The notes below the pieces were generated by a model. That model saw only the letters and a program-made list of their open reading frames with translations, did no database searches and had not been told where the DNA came from. From Lewinella sp041392765 (GTDB lineage Bacteria; Bacteroidota; Bacteroidia; Chitinophagales; Saprospiraceae), in assembly GCA_041392765.1 (NCBI GenBank), contig JAWKLL010000002.1:164481-228480 (forward strand): a stretch of DNA of 64,000 nucleotides. The letters run 5' to 3'. Below, piece by piece: positions 1 to 11,054 of the stretch. Both the position numbers and the translations under genes were made by a program. Positions within the stretch are counted from its first letter, which is position 1; each line of letters begins with the position of its first letter.

Positions 1-1581
1 GTAGCCGACAGATCTCATGCTTCCTTCCAAGCTATCTTTTGTGTGGACGACCGCGAAGACTCCTTCCGCAGGCACATCGAAGCCGTTGACCCAGATTGTG
101 AAACGTATGGTGCTCCTGGTTTTTTTGGTGCTGCCTTTTATTTCCAGCCTTTTGGGGGGAAGTTTTATGAAAAAAATGCGCCTGTAGCCATCCAACCCCG
201 GCATTTGATCAAGGAAATTGACGTAAAAGGAGTCCACAAAGGCAAGGAAGGCTTTCATGCCAAAGCAAGCCACACGCCGCTCAAGGGCTTTCTGCTGTCT
301 CTTTCCATGGGGCTTTGGGCGCCTGTACGGCTTTTAACCGACCTCTTCCGCCCCCGAATGAAAGACGATATCGCCGATGCTTTCGCACACATGAATTTAG
401 ATGGCAAGTTGTTGATTGAGAACACAGACCCCAGCCTCCAAGAAAATGGTTTGCAAATAGGATATACGGTAGCCGAAATGGCCGACGTGGTCTATGGTAT
501 TCTTAGTGGCATTGGATTGAATAGCTATTTTGCCCCTATTGTGTACATAGTGGCACACGGTAGCAGTAGTGCCAACAACCCGCATCACGGTGCCCATGAC
601 TGTGGTGCTTGTAGTGGCAGGCCTGGTGCTGTCAATGCTAGGGTGTTTGCCTTCATGGCCAACCACGCCAAAGTTAGGGAAATACTTGCCGTGAGGGGGC
701 TGCTTATTCCCGAAGAGGTACAGTTCGTAGGTGCCATGCACGATACGGCCAGCGATGAACTAGCCTTTTATGACGAACACCTCCTTACACCCGAACACGC
801 TTTGCTGCACCAACAGTATGTGGAACTTTTTGAAAATTCCCTCGACTTGAATGCCAAAGAAAGGGCACGCCGTTTTGCTTCTATTAATATCAATAGGGAT
901 ATTAAACACGTCCGCAAAGCCATTAAGCATCGCTCTGTGTCCTACTTTGAACCTCGGCCAGAATTGGGGCACGGCACTAATGCACTTTGTTACATCGGTG
1001 GCCGCGAGAAAATCAAAGGTCTTTTCTTGGATAGAAGAGCCTTTTTGCAATCCTATGATTACCGCAAGGATCCTAGCGGCGAAGTCTTGGCCAAAGTACT
1101 GGAGCCTTTGCCGGGTGTTTGCGGTGGTATCAATTTGGAGTACTATTTCTCTAGGATGGATATTGAAAAAATGGGGGCGGGCACCAAGCTACCCCATAAC
1201 GTAGTGGGTCTCATAGGCGTTGTCAATAGCAGTGATGGGGATTTGCGCCCAGGGCTGCCATTGCAAATGATCGAAAACCACGACCCCGTACGACTGATGA
1301 TGATGATTGAACACCAACCCGAAATTGTCATGGGTATCATTCAAAGTACAGCCGCCATGGCGGAATGGTTTGATAATGAATGGATCCATTGAGTGGTCAT
1401 TTCACCTAAAGATCATGGCGTTTACTATTACTATAAAGGGCAATTCCATTTATATCACCCCATCTCCCAAGTGACGAAAAAAACAAAGGATATGATGAAG
1501 GAGATAGAAACAGCCAGAGCTATGCGTACCAACCACATTCTAGAGGCTACGAAAGAGAATATGCCCGTTCACGTTTTTTAA
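1..1581 (+). CDS. dabA: DabA-like inorganic carbon transporter subunit (DUF2309), 5' partial, in-frame TGA
   Basis: This is the cytoplasmic, carbonic-anhydrase-like subunit of the DAB bicarbonate/CO2 uptake complex, which works with the membrane subunit encoded next. The frame is open from base 1, so the N-terminus lies outside the window. The family's zinc ligands are visible: Cys-x-Asp in FCVDDRE (bases 37-57), and a His (556-558) followed 15 residues later by a Cys (601-603) in the HG...DCGAC segment, the spacing known for DabA. The frame meets TGA at 1390-1392 directly after NEWIH, but the same frame continues with VVISPKDHGVYYYY to a TAA at 1579-1581, as expected for the family C-terminus, where Leu is usual at that position. 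I read this as one gene with a single-base nonsense change or consensus error. dabB starts 10 bases later, so the two form an operon. Family assignment is firm; whether the stop is real is open. Confidence 0.9.
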
Positions 1582-1591
1582 TACTTGAGCA

Positions 1592-3453
1592 ATGACAAAT
1601 ATCATTTATACCATCATACTCGCACCGTTTCTCTCGCTTTTGGTAGGGTTATGGGTGCCTGCTACCCAAGAAAAGTTGATTTTTGGTATCAAAATCAGCA
1701 CGATACTGTTGAATTTAGTTGGTATCCTAGCCCTGTTGGGTACTGGTTGCAAAGGAGGCATGACTGCTATTTTCAGTGAAGGCTCTTGTTGTATCATACA
1801 GAACACGTAGCTTTTTCCATCGACTTTTTCCTCGACGGGTACGCTTTTGTATATTTGCTTACCGCTACCGTACTCACGGGCATGGTAGCCGTTTTTAGCA
1901 AATATTATATGCACCGCGACAAGGGCTACAAACGCTTCTTTAGCAACTTGATTTCTTTTTATTTAGGATTGATCGTTGTTTTGATCGCGGGGAATTTTGA
2001 AACGCTTTTCATAGGATGGGAAATTCTGGGAGTCACCTCCTTCTTCCTGATAGGTTTTACCGCGAACGGTACTTGCCTGTAAAGAACGCACTGAAAGTGG
2101 TATCCTTGTACCGAGTGGCGGATATTGCTCTGCTTGTGGGCATCTGGTTGAACCACCACTACTTTATGAGAACCCTGCATTTTAATGAACTCGCCGATGT
2201 TTTCGATATGGGGACACGTAGAATCGCCTGTGTTTTTATGGCTCATTCCGCTGCCGTTTCTGTTGGCCGCGATGGTAAAGTCGGCACAATTTCCATTTAG
2301 TTCTTGGTTGCCACGGGCTATGGAAGGCCCCACTACCTCCAGTGCCATCTTTTACGGGTCGCTGTCGGTACATATTGGGGTGTATCTGTTGGTGCGTACA
2401 GCGCCCTTGTGGGATGACGTTTTGGGCATTAAAATACTCATCGCAGGGGTGGGGTTGGCTACAACCATTGTAGCATCTTATATCGCCAAGGTGCAATCCA
2501 CTATTAAGACACAAATAGCTTACTCAGGCGTGGCACAGATCGGGATCATGTTTATAGAGGTAGCCTTAGGGTGGTATGCGCTGGCAATGGTACATTTTGT
2601 GAGCCATGCTTTTTTGCGTAGCTACCAGTTGCTCGTTTCCCCTTCCGTACTCAGTTACCGCATACACGATCAGTTTTTCCACTTTACGCCTCCAGCCAAA
2701 CAGTCAGCGGATGGGTTGTGGAATAAAATTCGGCTGTCTATCTATATCCTTAGCATCAAGGAATTTAATTTAGATAGGTTTATGACGCAATGGTTGTGGA
2801 GGCCCCTGAAAAAATCAGGCGAACTCGCTTCTCTTATTCCTTTACGGGTCATAGGTGGGGTGTTCATTCCCTTGTTTTTTGCGGGGTTGTATTTAGTATA
2901 TCATCCTCACCTACTGTCATTAACGCAGCATAATGCGTTATCATTAGTGTTTGGACTAACGGGAGTAATCTTTATTGCTCGGTCATTTGTAGAACGGGAC
3001 TCGGCACTGGTGGCTTGGTTGCTGATATTGCTCAATCAGCTCTACATCACACTCTCCATCGGGTTGAACGAGCAATTCGATTTTACCCAAGTACATTTGT
3101 ATTTAAGCGGCATATTCGTTTCTGCGGCAGTAGGCGGAGGTGTGTTGTATATATTGTCGAAAAAGGAAAAGTCGTACAGTTTGCAAAAATTCCAAGGGCA
3201 TGTGTATGAACACCCGCGCTTGGCTTTGATTTTTGCATTGGCCTGCTTGGGATTAGCTGGGTTTCCTATTACACCCGCCTTTCTGGGCGAAGACCTCATG
3301 TTGGGGCATATTCACAGCAACCAGTATTTGCTCATGTCCATTACCGTGTTGAATCTGATATTGGATGGGCTGGTTGTGTTCCGTATCTATAGCCGTTTGT
3401 TTTTAGGGCCGCAGGAGAAAGGATACCACGAAACGGCCTACCGTTCGGCTTGA
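1592..3453 (+). CDS. dabB: DabB-like proton-conducting membrane subunit (NuoL/MrpA family), frameshifted
   Basis: Membrane partner of DabA, related to the NuoL/MrpA antiporter subunits and thought to couple ion flow to inorganic carbon hydration. It begins ATG with MTNIIYTIILAPFLSLL and reads through many hydrophobic helices. The signature WEILGVTSFFLIGF is near 2015-2055 and the antiporter-core motif KSAQFPFSSWLPRAMEG near 2278-2325. The reading changes frame three times (about 1780-1795, 2055-2075 and 2185-2225); two look like lost bases and one like a gained base. Removing them gives about 620 residues without gaps. It follows dabA by 10 bases and precedes a porin. NuoL itself is the alternative, but no other complex I gene is present and the dabA neighbour decides. 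Confidence in family is high, in exact sequence low. Confidence 0.88.
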
Positions 3454-3563
3454 TAAAAATGGGTAAGGCACACTTTACATTGAACTTGCTTTTCTACACG
3501 AGACACTGTATATGCTTAACAACTGAATGACGCTGCGAAGCGACCAAGGGGCGCAGCATGAGA

Positions 3564-3660
3564 CGCGCCCCGCCAGCCCCCAAGGCTGGTGGGGCGTGGC
3601 TACGCGAAGCACCTGGCCTCGGCTATGGGAGTGCCTTTGCGTTGGGCAGCCGAGGGCCTC
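3564..3660. repeat. GC-rich intergenic block with two stem-loops
   Basis: The 358-base gap between dabB and the porin holds a block far richer in GC than its surroundings. It contains a 13-base inverted repeat (3566-3578 with 3584-3596, one G-T mismatch) and a second one, CCTCGGCT at 3617-3624 with AGCCGAGG at 3648-3655. Both could form RNA hairpins after dabB, so the block may act as a terminator or be a dispersed intergenic repeat. An open frame across it (3558-3803) is low-complexity and not credible as a gene. No promoter for the porin stands out. Confidence 0.45.
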
Positions 3661-3811
3661 ATAAGAGCTGCTTTACTCCCTACCTCTTTTATTCAACTCC
3701 CTTTTTCTCCTTTTCCAAGGAAGACGCTATCGTCTTTTCTTTTCGCTTTTGTGATCTACTTAACATAGGTCACAGGATTGAATCATTATTTTTACAACTT
3801 TAAATTTTGAT

Positions 3812-5142
3812 ATGAAGAACCAGTATTTTGGAAAGAAGGCATCCGTTATTGCGATGTCATCTTTATGTTGGATGTTGGTGGCATTGGGTACACTGCATCC
3901 ACTTGGGGGTACGCACAAGAAGCTCCTACTTCCACCTTCCTCAAAAAATGGGACAAATACAAGCTACAGCCCATCGTTGGTTTTCAGGTATGGACTACTT
4001 ATACGACTGGCACGGAGGTATTCAATGCCACTACGGGGCAGTATGATGCGGTGGACAACCGCCTCAATACCCAGTTGCGGCGTTCCCGCTTTGGCATCAA
4101 AGGCCAGCCTTACCCCAATCTACAGTTCAATGTGACGGCTGCGCTGGATCTCGTGGGGCAAGATGTGTTGACGGGCGTAGAGGCGCCTGGTAACAATGGA
4201 GGGTCGCCTACTTTTCGTGTTTGGAATGCGTATATGACTTGGAAATTGACCAACAAAAGCGAGCACTTCAACCTATCGTTTGGTTACCTACTGCCCCAGA
4301 TCGGGCGGGAGAGTATGACTGCTGCCTTGCGCAGTACCTCCTTTGAAAAAGCGTGGTCGCAGAACTACCTACGCCGCCAACTCACAGGGATAGGCCCTGG
4401 TCGTGCAGGAGGGGTGAACATGGGAGGTATATTCCGCAAAACCGATGCCAACATAGGATGGGGCTACGACGTGGGCGTATTCAACCCCGTTTTTGAGATG
4501 TACAATGGCAACTCTACAGGCAATCGATTTTCGCCCCTTGTGGTGGGTCGTTTTCATGTCACCTACGGCGATGGGGAGTCGGCCAAATACAGTTTGGGGC
4601 ACAAAGTGAACTACCACAGCCAACGCAAGGGTATCACGTTGGGCGTAGTAGCAGCTCAGCAAGGCGCAACCGACCTCTTCTATACCAATCAGGCCGCTGG
4701 CGTTGACCTACTTCTCAATTGGAAACATTTGAATATTGATGGTGATTGGACAGTGCTCCAACGTCAAACGGCAGATATGTCGCACCGTAAGGTAACCTCT
4801 CAAACAGGTTATGTGAGATGTAGTTACAACCTCCATCTTGCCAACGGATATATGTTGGAACCCGTAGCGATGTGGGTGCAATTCAGTGGTGAAATGGATG
4901 AAGAAGGCCAAGCAGCGGCTTCGGCAGCAGGGGCTTTCGCCGGGAAAGACCAGACCATAGATGTAGGGTTAAATCTTTATTTCAACCCCGACCTCAAACT
5001 GTCGCTCCACTATTCGCTCCGCGATGGAGACGCTGGGTTTGCGGGAGCGGGTGCCCGTGTGAATAATTATTTTAATCAGAGCGGTATCGGTGCCATTCAT
5101 CGCGGCGATTGGGCTGGTTTAGGGTTGGTATCGCTGTTTTAG
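3812..5142 (+). CDS. Outer-membrane porin, phosphate-selective porin-like, frameshifted in the signal peptide
   Basis: Predicted outer-membrane beta-barrel. The start MKNQYFGKKASVIAMSSL opens a signal peptide in one frame, while the mature protein lies in another frame beginning YAQEAPTSTFLKKWDKYKLQ. A one-base loss between about 3865 and 3915, probably in the G run near 3904-3908, joins them and gives about 443 residues with a cleavage site at the Ala-Gln. The mature part has alternating hydrophobic strands, many Tyr/Trp/Asn residues, and the QLRRSRFGIKGQPYPNLQFN stretch typical of O/P-type porins. It ends in Phe (LGLVSLF), the usual barrel terminus. It follows dabAB on the same strand about 360 bases away, so a role in anion (perhaps bicarbonate) passage is possible but inferred only from position. 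Confidence 0.8.
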
Positions 5143-5150
5143 TAATTTGA

Positions 5151-5206
5151 TAAAAAAAACTGTACAATTTTTTCCGAATCAAAAGTTGTACAGTTCATTT
5201 TTTTCC
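5151..5206. terminator. Bidirectional terminator hairpin
   Basis: AACTGTACAA (5158-5167) pairs perfectly with TTGTACAGTT (5186-5195). An A run precedes it and a T run follows it, so it can stop transcription from both the porin (plus) and the convergent lipoprotein gene (minus). Its right arm and T tail belong to a recurring arm seen at other gene ends in this window. Confidence 0.75.
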
Positions 5207-5209
5207 ATG

Positions 5210-5575
5210 CTAATGATCATCGCCGGGAGAAGATGTTTTATTAAAAAAGGGAGAAAGCGGAAGGCTATCTTGTAAATCAAGCTGTTCCGGGCGTTCTGGG
5301 CGAATGGGGCGTTCCGGGCGCTGTAGGGTATCTTTCATGCGGCGCGCTATGTCCAGCACAATGGAATCTGCTATGTCGCCAGCCTCTTTCATCAAGTCAT
5401 CCTGACATCTTGCATTGGCCACACGGTAATACTCCTGAAGACGGAGTTGTACCTGTTTCTGTATTTCCTCCTCCACATCCACACGGGTGGTTTCTCCGCA
5501 GCCGATACCGAATAAGCCCGATAGACCGAGTAAAATAACAGGCCAAAGCCGATGAAAATGGAATGCTTTTCGCAT
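5210..5575 (-). CDS. Small predicted lipoprotein, unknown function
   Basis: About 121 residues starting MRKAFHFHRLWPVILL with a lipobox LFGIGC, so it is exported and lipidated. The start at 5575 is preferred over an upstream in-frame one because the signal peptide begins here and an AGGAGG lies seven bases upstream, unusual in Bacteroidota where such sites are often absent. After the lipidated Cys comes an acidic helical region (VEEEIQKQVQLRLQEYY) and then a Pro/Arg/Glu repeat (RPERPIRPERPEQ). I recognise no family. It lies 14 bases downstream of another exported-protein gene on the same strand and is probably cotranscribed with it. Confidence 0.6.
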   Translation of the reverse strand: MRKAFHFHRLWPVILLGLSGLFGIGCGETTRVDVEEEIQKQVQLRLQEYYRVANARCQDDLMKEAGDIADSIVLDIARRMKDTLQRPERPIRPERPEQLDLQDSLPLSPFFNKTSSPGDDH

Positions 5576-5589
5576 AATATGCCTCCTTT

Positions 5590-6183
5590 CTAGGGATGAA
5601 TAGGATACAACGACACCCGATTGCCCACACATTGGAACGCCTTTTTCAGTGCCAACTGTTGGGATTCGCTCAATTTCAGTGTGCGGTACTGGTTTTTATA
5701 TTCAATACGAAGTTGGGTGATGCGCTGATAAACCAATTTATAATAGTAATCCATCGGCACTGCGCAAGTGTGTTGATAGACCCGCATGTTAATATTTCGG
5801 TCAAACGCGCCTTCATCGGGGAAGTTGTATAAACCAATGACCGTACTATCTTCGAGCAATAATTTGACGTTGTCGCCGTCGCCTATGGGTTGCAGTTTGT
5901 ATTCTGGTAGCACAAGATTGAGAAAAAAACCGCTGATGCTATCGTTTTCCGTAAACACCACTACCGCCCGTGCTTCTTCCACCATTTTTGGGCCGTCTTC
6001 TGTTTCGTACTTACTGGGTATCATATAGCCCAACGCCACTACTTCTGACCCTACAATTTTCAAACTGTCAAAAGGGTCGATTTCATCAAAAGCAATTTGG
6101 CAACCTTTAATCGGTTGCACTTGGGCATTCACATACCCCAACGACATACACCATGCCACACATAAAGCAATATAGCCTTTCAT
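5590..6183 (-). CDS. Exported protein of unknown function
   Basis: About 197 residues. The start at 6183 (MKGYIALCVAWCMSLGYVNA) gives a clean signal peptide ending Asn-Ala; an in-frame ATG four codons upstream is an alternative. The mature part is mixed alpha/beta with no motif I recognise; residues such as FDSLKIVGSEVVALGYMIP and a C-terminal Lys/Leu-rich helix are visible. Only 14 bases separate it from the small lipoprotein gene downstream, so they likely form an operon. Function unknown. Confidence 0.65.
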   Translation of the reverse strand: MKGYIALCVAWCMSLGYVNAQVQPIKGCQIAFDEIDPFDSLKIVGSEVVALGYMIPSKYETEDGPKMVEEARAVVVFTENDSISGFFLNLVLPEYKLQPIGDGDNVKLLLEDSTVIGLYNFPDEGAFDRNINMRVYQHTCAVPMDYYYKLVYQRITQLRIEYKNQYRTLKLSESQQLALKKAFQCVGNRVSLYPIHP

Positions 6184-6237
6184 ATTTAGAGTCAAAATGA
6201 TATTTAGTACAAAGTTAATAAACGCTAATACAGCTTC

Positions 6238-7220
6238 CTAAAATTCCTCCAATAATATCCTCACTCTTTCCGGCAGCATATACCAGCGGGAGGGCGGCAG
6301 ATGTTGGCTCACTAAATCGCTCAAGCGTATAAATTCCCATGAGAGCCGATTGTCGGCAGGGTGATGGTGTACCAACAAGACCGTGTCAGGATGAAAATTG
6401 GTCACATAGTCGGCAGGATCCGACATATCCAAGCTATTATTGATACCTGATCCCAATATAAAAATGCTGTCCTGTGTGACGAACTGATACCCTTTGCTAT
6501 TCATCCCCACATCCCCCGCAATGAGGGTCACTCCAATGCCCCGCTGGCGAATATCCACTAGCCGAGGATAGATTTCTTGTGTAAAATCTCCCTCCGCCCG
6601 GCAATCAGGACGCACGGGTATGCCGCTGATATTATCGGGTTGTTGCCTTATTCCATCATCCCCTATTTTCATTTCATTAAAAAGGCCATGATGGTGTAGT
6701 ACAACCAATTGCTGCACATCATGCAGCGTATCGAGTACCGAATGTAACCATGCCAACTGAGCCGCTTTTTGCTCGCAATCTTCTTGAGGAGGCGACCAAT
6801 TGTGATACCAAAACAGATTGGTGTTTAGCACCAACACCAGCATCCCTTTCCTGTAGTAGCTGTAGTATCCGCTGCGTCCTGTGGCTTGTTCCAATGGTGC
6901 TGGTGTGCCGTCCTTCAAGTCGTGGTTGCCCCAAGCCCACAAGGTGCTTTCGCGCTTGATGTGCAGCACAGAATCGAGGTACGGTAGTGCCGAAGCATCG
7001 CCCGTAGTTGCTGCACACACATCTCCGCCCAACCAAATACCATCATAGCGGCTGTAGTCGAGCCACGCTAATCGGGGATCTAAACGGTTAGGAAAATACC
7101 AATCGTAGGTATGCCCCAAAAAAGGTAGGTATGTGTAGGCTGTTCTATGGGAGCTGCGTCTCTTTCACAAGCCGTTCCAATAAAGACCAAGCCAAGCAGG
7201 CATCCCAGCAATCGCGACAT
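6238..7220 (-). CDS. Metallophosphoesterase lipoprotein, one frameshift near the N-terminus
   Basis: Calcineurin-like phosphoesterase. Metal-binding motifs are visible: GGDVC for the GDxx motif, WGNHD for GNH[DE], LHHHG and a later HHHP. The main open frame starts without a signal peptide, but the other frame just upstream reads MSRLLGCLLGLVFIGTAC from an ATG at 7218-7220, a good lipoprotein signal. Joining them needs one extra T in the T run near 7120-7127, which restores TYLFLGHTYDWYFP at the start of the catalytic domain. The repaired protein is about 327 residues and would sit on the periplasmic face of a membrane. Substrate cannot be inferred. Confidence 0.85.
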
Positions 7221-7357
7221 ATCATCTGAGTTCAGTTGCAAGGCGAAAATAGGGATATTTGTGAAATCACCTCGTTTCTTGTGTAGGAATGTGTGCTATT
7301 TTTAAATGAGGCAGAACGATTTTTTTGTGTTATTTTGCAAGGTCTAAACCACTCTGC

Positions 7358-8041
7358 ATGGATTTTTTACAAGAGCTTCAGGAAAGGTATGTCCAAGAAT
7401 TTTCCAACAATGTGCCGTTGGGCGAATTCCTGCTCAATATCTTAGTGGCCGCCTTGCTTTCTGGGTTACTTAGGCTGTTTTACATACATTTTGGCAGGGC
7501 AGTATCCAATAGGAGGCGTTTTGCGGCCAATTTTCTCCCTTTGGCGTTGGGTACATTGCTTATTATTATGATTGTCAAATCGTCCATTGCGCTTTCCTTG
7601 GGGTTGGTGGGCGCATTGTCCATCGTGCGTTTCAGAGCAGCCATTAAAGACCCAGAGGAATTGGTCTATCTGTTTATCACCATTGGTGTCGGGCTAGCTT
7701 GTGGCGCTAACCAACCACTGCTTGCTGTAATAGCCATTTTAGTGATTTTAACCGTCATCTGGTAAGCCAACGCATTAGCCAACAGCAGCAAGACATTTCT
7801 GGAAGACTCTTTATCAATATCTCCACCGATCAAGAAGACCTCCATAAAATCACCGACATTCTCACTCGGCATCTCCAAACGGTAGAACTAAAACGGATGG
7901 ATACGCTCACCCCGGGCCTCGATTTGGCCTTTGTTGGCAGAGCCGACACCCGATGATCTCAACCGCCTTCAACAAGAGATCCGATTAGTATCTCCAGCTA
8001 CCCGTATGTCTCTCATTGAACAGCCCGAATTGATCGTTTAA
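7358..8041 (+). CDS. DUF4956 membrane protein, two frameshifts
   Basis: DUF4956 family: about 227 residues when repaired. The start MDFLQELQERYVQEF at 7358 is chosen over an ATG 11 codons upstream because it matches the family N-terminus. Three or four hydrophobic helices follow, with the conserved LSLGLVGALSIVRFRAAIKDPEEL loop. As read, the frame stops after VILTVIW at 7765, but the next frame continues QRISQQQQDISGRLFINIS and a further shift near 7950 leads to DDLNRLQQEIRLVSPATRM and a stop at 8039-8041, exactly the cytoplasmic tail expected. The stop overlaps the next ATG by one base (TAATG), so the two genes are translationally coupled. DUF4956 genes commonly sit beside CotH kinases and VTC-type polyphosphate polymerases; only the CotH partner is here. 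Confidence 0.85.
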
Positions 8042-11029
8042 TGCTCCTTACTCCTGAAAATAAGACCCACAGGCATATTAGGGAACAGCGTTGGATCATC
8101 GCTGGCATCATCAGTTGTGCCTTATTGCTGATAGCTTTGTTAATAAAACCTACTGCTTCGGATGCCGTTACGCCTATCGACAGCATCTCTTGCAATATGG
8201 AACATACCCGAGGCGATGTTTTTATCAATGGAAAAAGGGAGTTTCCCGGTGCAGCGTTCCTGTCTTCCCAAAAGCTCGTTCCGGCAAGCGTAGCTTAGCA
8301 CTGCCTGCCGATGGACAAACGCACTTTGTGCTCACTACTACCTTGGAGAACCTCCAACCGGGTACGGTATATGAAGCATCGGTTTGGACATTCAACAACC
8401 ACAACCGCACCGCTAGTTTGGTGGTGAGCAGCCAACAACCCGGCACTTTTCACATAGAATCATCCGATGTACAAGCGACCGATGCAGCGGGTTGGCAACA
8501 ACACCTCATCCGTTTCCATATTCCATTCCAGCAGTCACCTGCCACCTCCAATGCTACGTTTACAACAATGGTTTGGAAGAAGTTTGGTTAGACGACTGGC
8601 TTATACAAAAGGTGGATGTATGGGATGCAGCGGCTTTCACGCCGGAGCAGTTGCACCTTACCATCGACCGCCAAGCCATGCAACAACTCGAAGCTAAACG
8701 ACAAGAAGCATTAGCCAAAGGTATTCTGCAAGCGGCTGAGGATGATTGGGTGAAAGCCACGCTTCGCCCCCAAGGAGAAGACGAAAAACCTGTGAGTTTA
8801 CGCCTCAAAGGCGATTGGTTAGATCACCTGCGTGGCGACAAATGGTCGTATCGCATCAAAATGCAAGGAACGGGTAGTTGGAAGGGGATGGTCACCTTTA
8901 GCTTGCATACCCCCAAGGCGCGGTACTTCCTGCACGAATGGTTGTTGCATCAATTCTGGGAATCGCAAGATATCCTCACTACGCGCTATGATTTTGTAGA
9001 ACTTTATGTCAATGGCGAGTCCAAGGGCATTTATGCCTACGAGGAGCATTTTGAAAAACAGTTGGTCGAGTCTCGCTCACGAAGGGAAGGCCCTATTGTC
9101 AAGTTTAGCGAAGAAGGTTTTTGGGCGGGTATGGCTCGGCAGTTGGGGCATCATGGCTTCATCGTATCTAATGCGGGGTTGTCGGCTCAGCAGCTGGCCA
9201 ATGCCCCTGTGACAGCCTTCAACGAAACGGACTACGTACAAAATACCGCTTTAGCACCCCTGTATCGCCAAGCGCGATTGCTAATGGAGCAATATCGCCA
9301 AGGTCAAACGCCCGCTAGTGACATTTTCGACCTGCCACGCTTAGCGCGATACTATGCCGGTTGTGATATGCTCAATGGATACCACGGATTGGTTTGGCAC
9401 AACCAGCGATTTTATTACAATCCTATCAATGGCCGTTTAGAGCCTGTGGGGTTCGATGGGTTTGCCGACCGCCCCGCCAAACGATACCACTTTCTGGCAG
9501 AAGGTAGCCTACACCGCGAATCAATGGAGAGTACCAGCCTGCCTGCTTTCCTGCTCAGGGATACAGCCTTTATACGGGAATACCTGCATACTTTGGAGCA
9601 ACTGACTCGCCCCGAAGTCTGGGACGATTTCATCCGCACACACGAGGAAGCATGGACTGCGCGGCTTCAATGGTTGCAAATGGAATTCCCCGAATACCAA
9701 CCCAATATCAACGAGCTTGCCGAAGAGGTGGCTTTTGTGCGATCTCACCTGTTGCCTTATGGCGAAACCAGCCTGCGCTCTTGGCGTGCCGATGAAGGCA
9801 GTGTTTGGTTGGAAAACACACATACCCTGCCGTTGCTCATCACAGGCTACAGCACCTCCAGCCAATATGTAGGCAAAGTACTGCCCCGTCCTCTTTGGCT
9901 GCCCGCCGGCCCCGTTCGTGGATTGTATGAAAAAACACAACAAGAAGATACGGCTACTTGGCTGCGGGGTATCGATTTTTGGGATCAACAAGCGCTGCTA
10001 TTTCAAGATATTCCCCCACGCGTACGGCTACCGCTGCCCGCAAATGCACGCTACATTTTCTTCCGTATTCCGGGGTGGGACACCGTCATGCACGCCCCCG
10101 TCAGTCGTATGGATGCCCCCGAGGGATTGGCGGATGTGCAGCGCTTTCGGCAGGCTTCGCGTGCACAACATTTTCCCACCCTACAATGGGATGAAGCCAC
10201 AAGCACCATCACCATACCCGCAGGGACACACACCTTCACACAAGATTTAGTTGTTCCCCCCGCTTGGCATCTTCATATTGCCCCCGGGGCACAGATCGCG
10301 CTCAACAATCGCTCGGCCATTATTAGCTACGGTGCCGTATGGGCGGTAGGATTAGCCGATCAACCCATTCGTATCTTTTCCGATGACAATAGCGGGCAGG
10401 GGCTACATGTACTGGAAGCTACTGCCGCTTCCGCCCTTGCTTTTGTCACCTGCCAAGGTTTGCGCAACCTCCACAAAGCAGACTGGCAACTGACGGGGGC
10501 TGTTACCTTCTATGCATCAGCCGTCAAAATGACAGACTGTGTATTTATGGACAACCAAAGCGAAGATGCCCTGAATCTAGTCAGGTGTACATTTGAAATG
10601 GAAAGATGTCGCATTCAGCGCACTTCCTCCGACGGGTTGGACACCGATTTCTGTAAAGGCAGTATCGCTCACAGTTGGTTTGCCAATACCACCAACGACG
10701 GTATCGACTGCTCTGGCAGCATTATCACCATCAGCGATTGTCATACGGAGCGAAATGGTGACAAAGGCATCAGCGTAGGGGAAGCCAGCGATGTTACCAT
10801 CCGAAACGTTTCTATTACAGGATGCCCCATAGGCGTAGCCAGTAAAGATCAGTCGGTGGTACATGCACGTCAGCTTTCCTTATCGCACTGCGAACAGGGA
10901 TTGGTGGCTTATCAAAAAAAACCTGAATTCGGCCCAGCCACCCTATTGGTGAAAGGGCTGACTACGGAAAATGTAACACGGCTATACCAAATAGCACCGG
11001 GTAGTCGTTTGCTGCTTGAAGATGAATAG
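8041..11029 (+). CDS. CotH kinase-family protein with C-terminal beta-helix, two frameshifts
   Basis: Repaired length about 996 residues. The N-terminus (MLLTPENKTHRHIREQRW) leads into one membrane helix (IIAGIISCALLLIALLI), then a carbohydrate-binding-like beta domain. The atypical kinase CotH domain covers roughly residues 220-600, with LRLKGDWLDHLRGDKWSYRI, YDFVELYVNGESKGIYAYEEH and VGFDGFADRP resembling the family's ATP/metal-binding segments. The last 250 residues are short right-handed beta-helix repeats (phrases like CSGSIITISDCHTERNGDKG). Frameshifts, both apparent one-base losses, fall near 8245-8290 and 8555-8570. The start overlaps the DUF4956 stop. CotH proteins phosphorylate protein or other substrates at cell surfaces; the target here is unknown. 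Confidence 0.85.
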
Positions 11030-11054
11030 TGATTACCACTTTATGTTTAACACA

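Noticed and set aside
3558..3803. Open frame between dabB and the porin
   Set aside because: Low-complexity Pro/Arg-rich translation of a GC-rich palindromic block.
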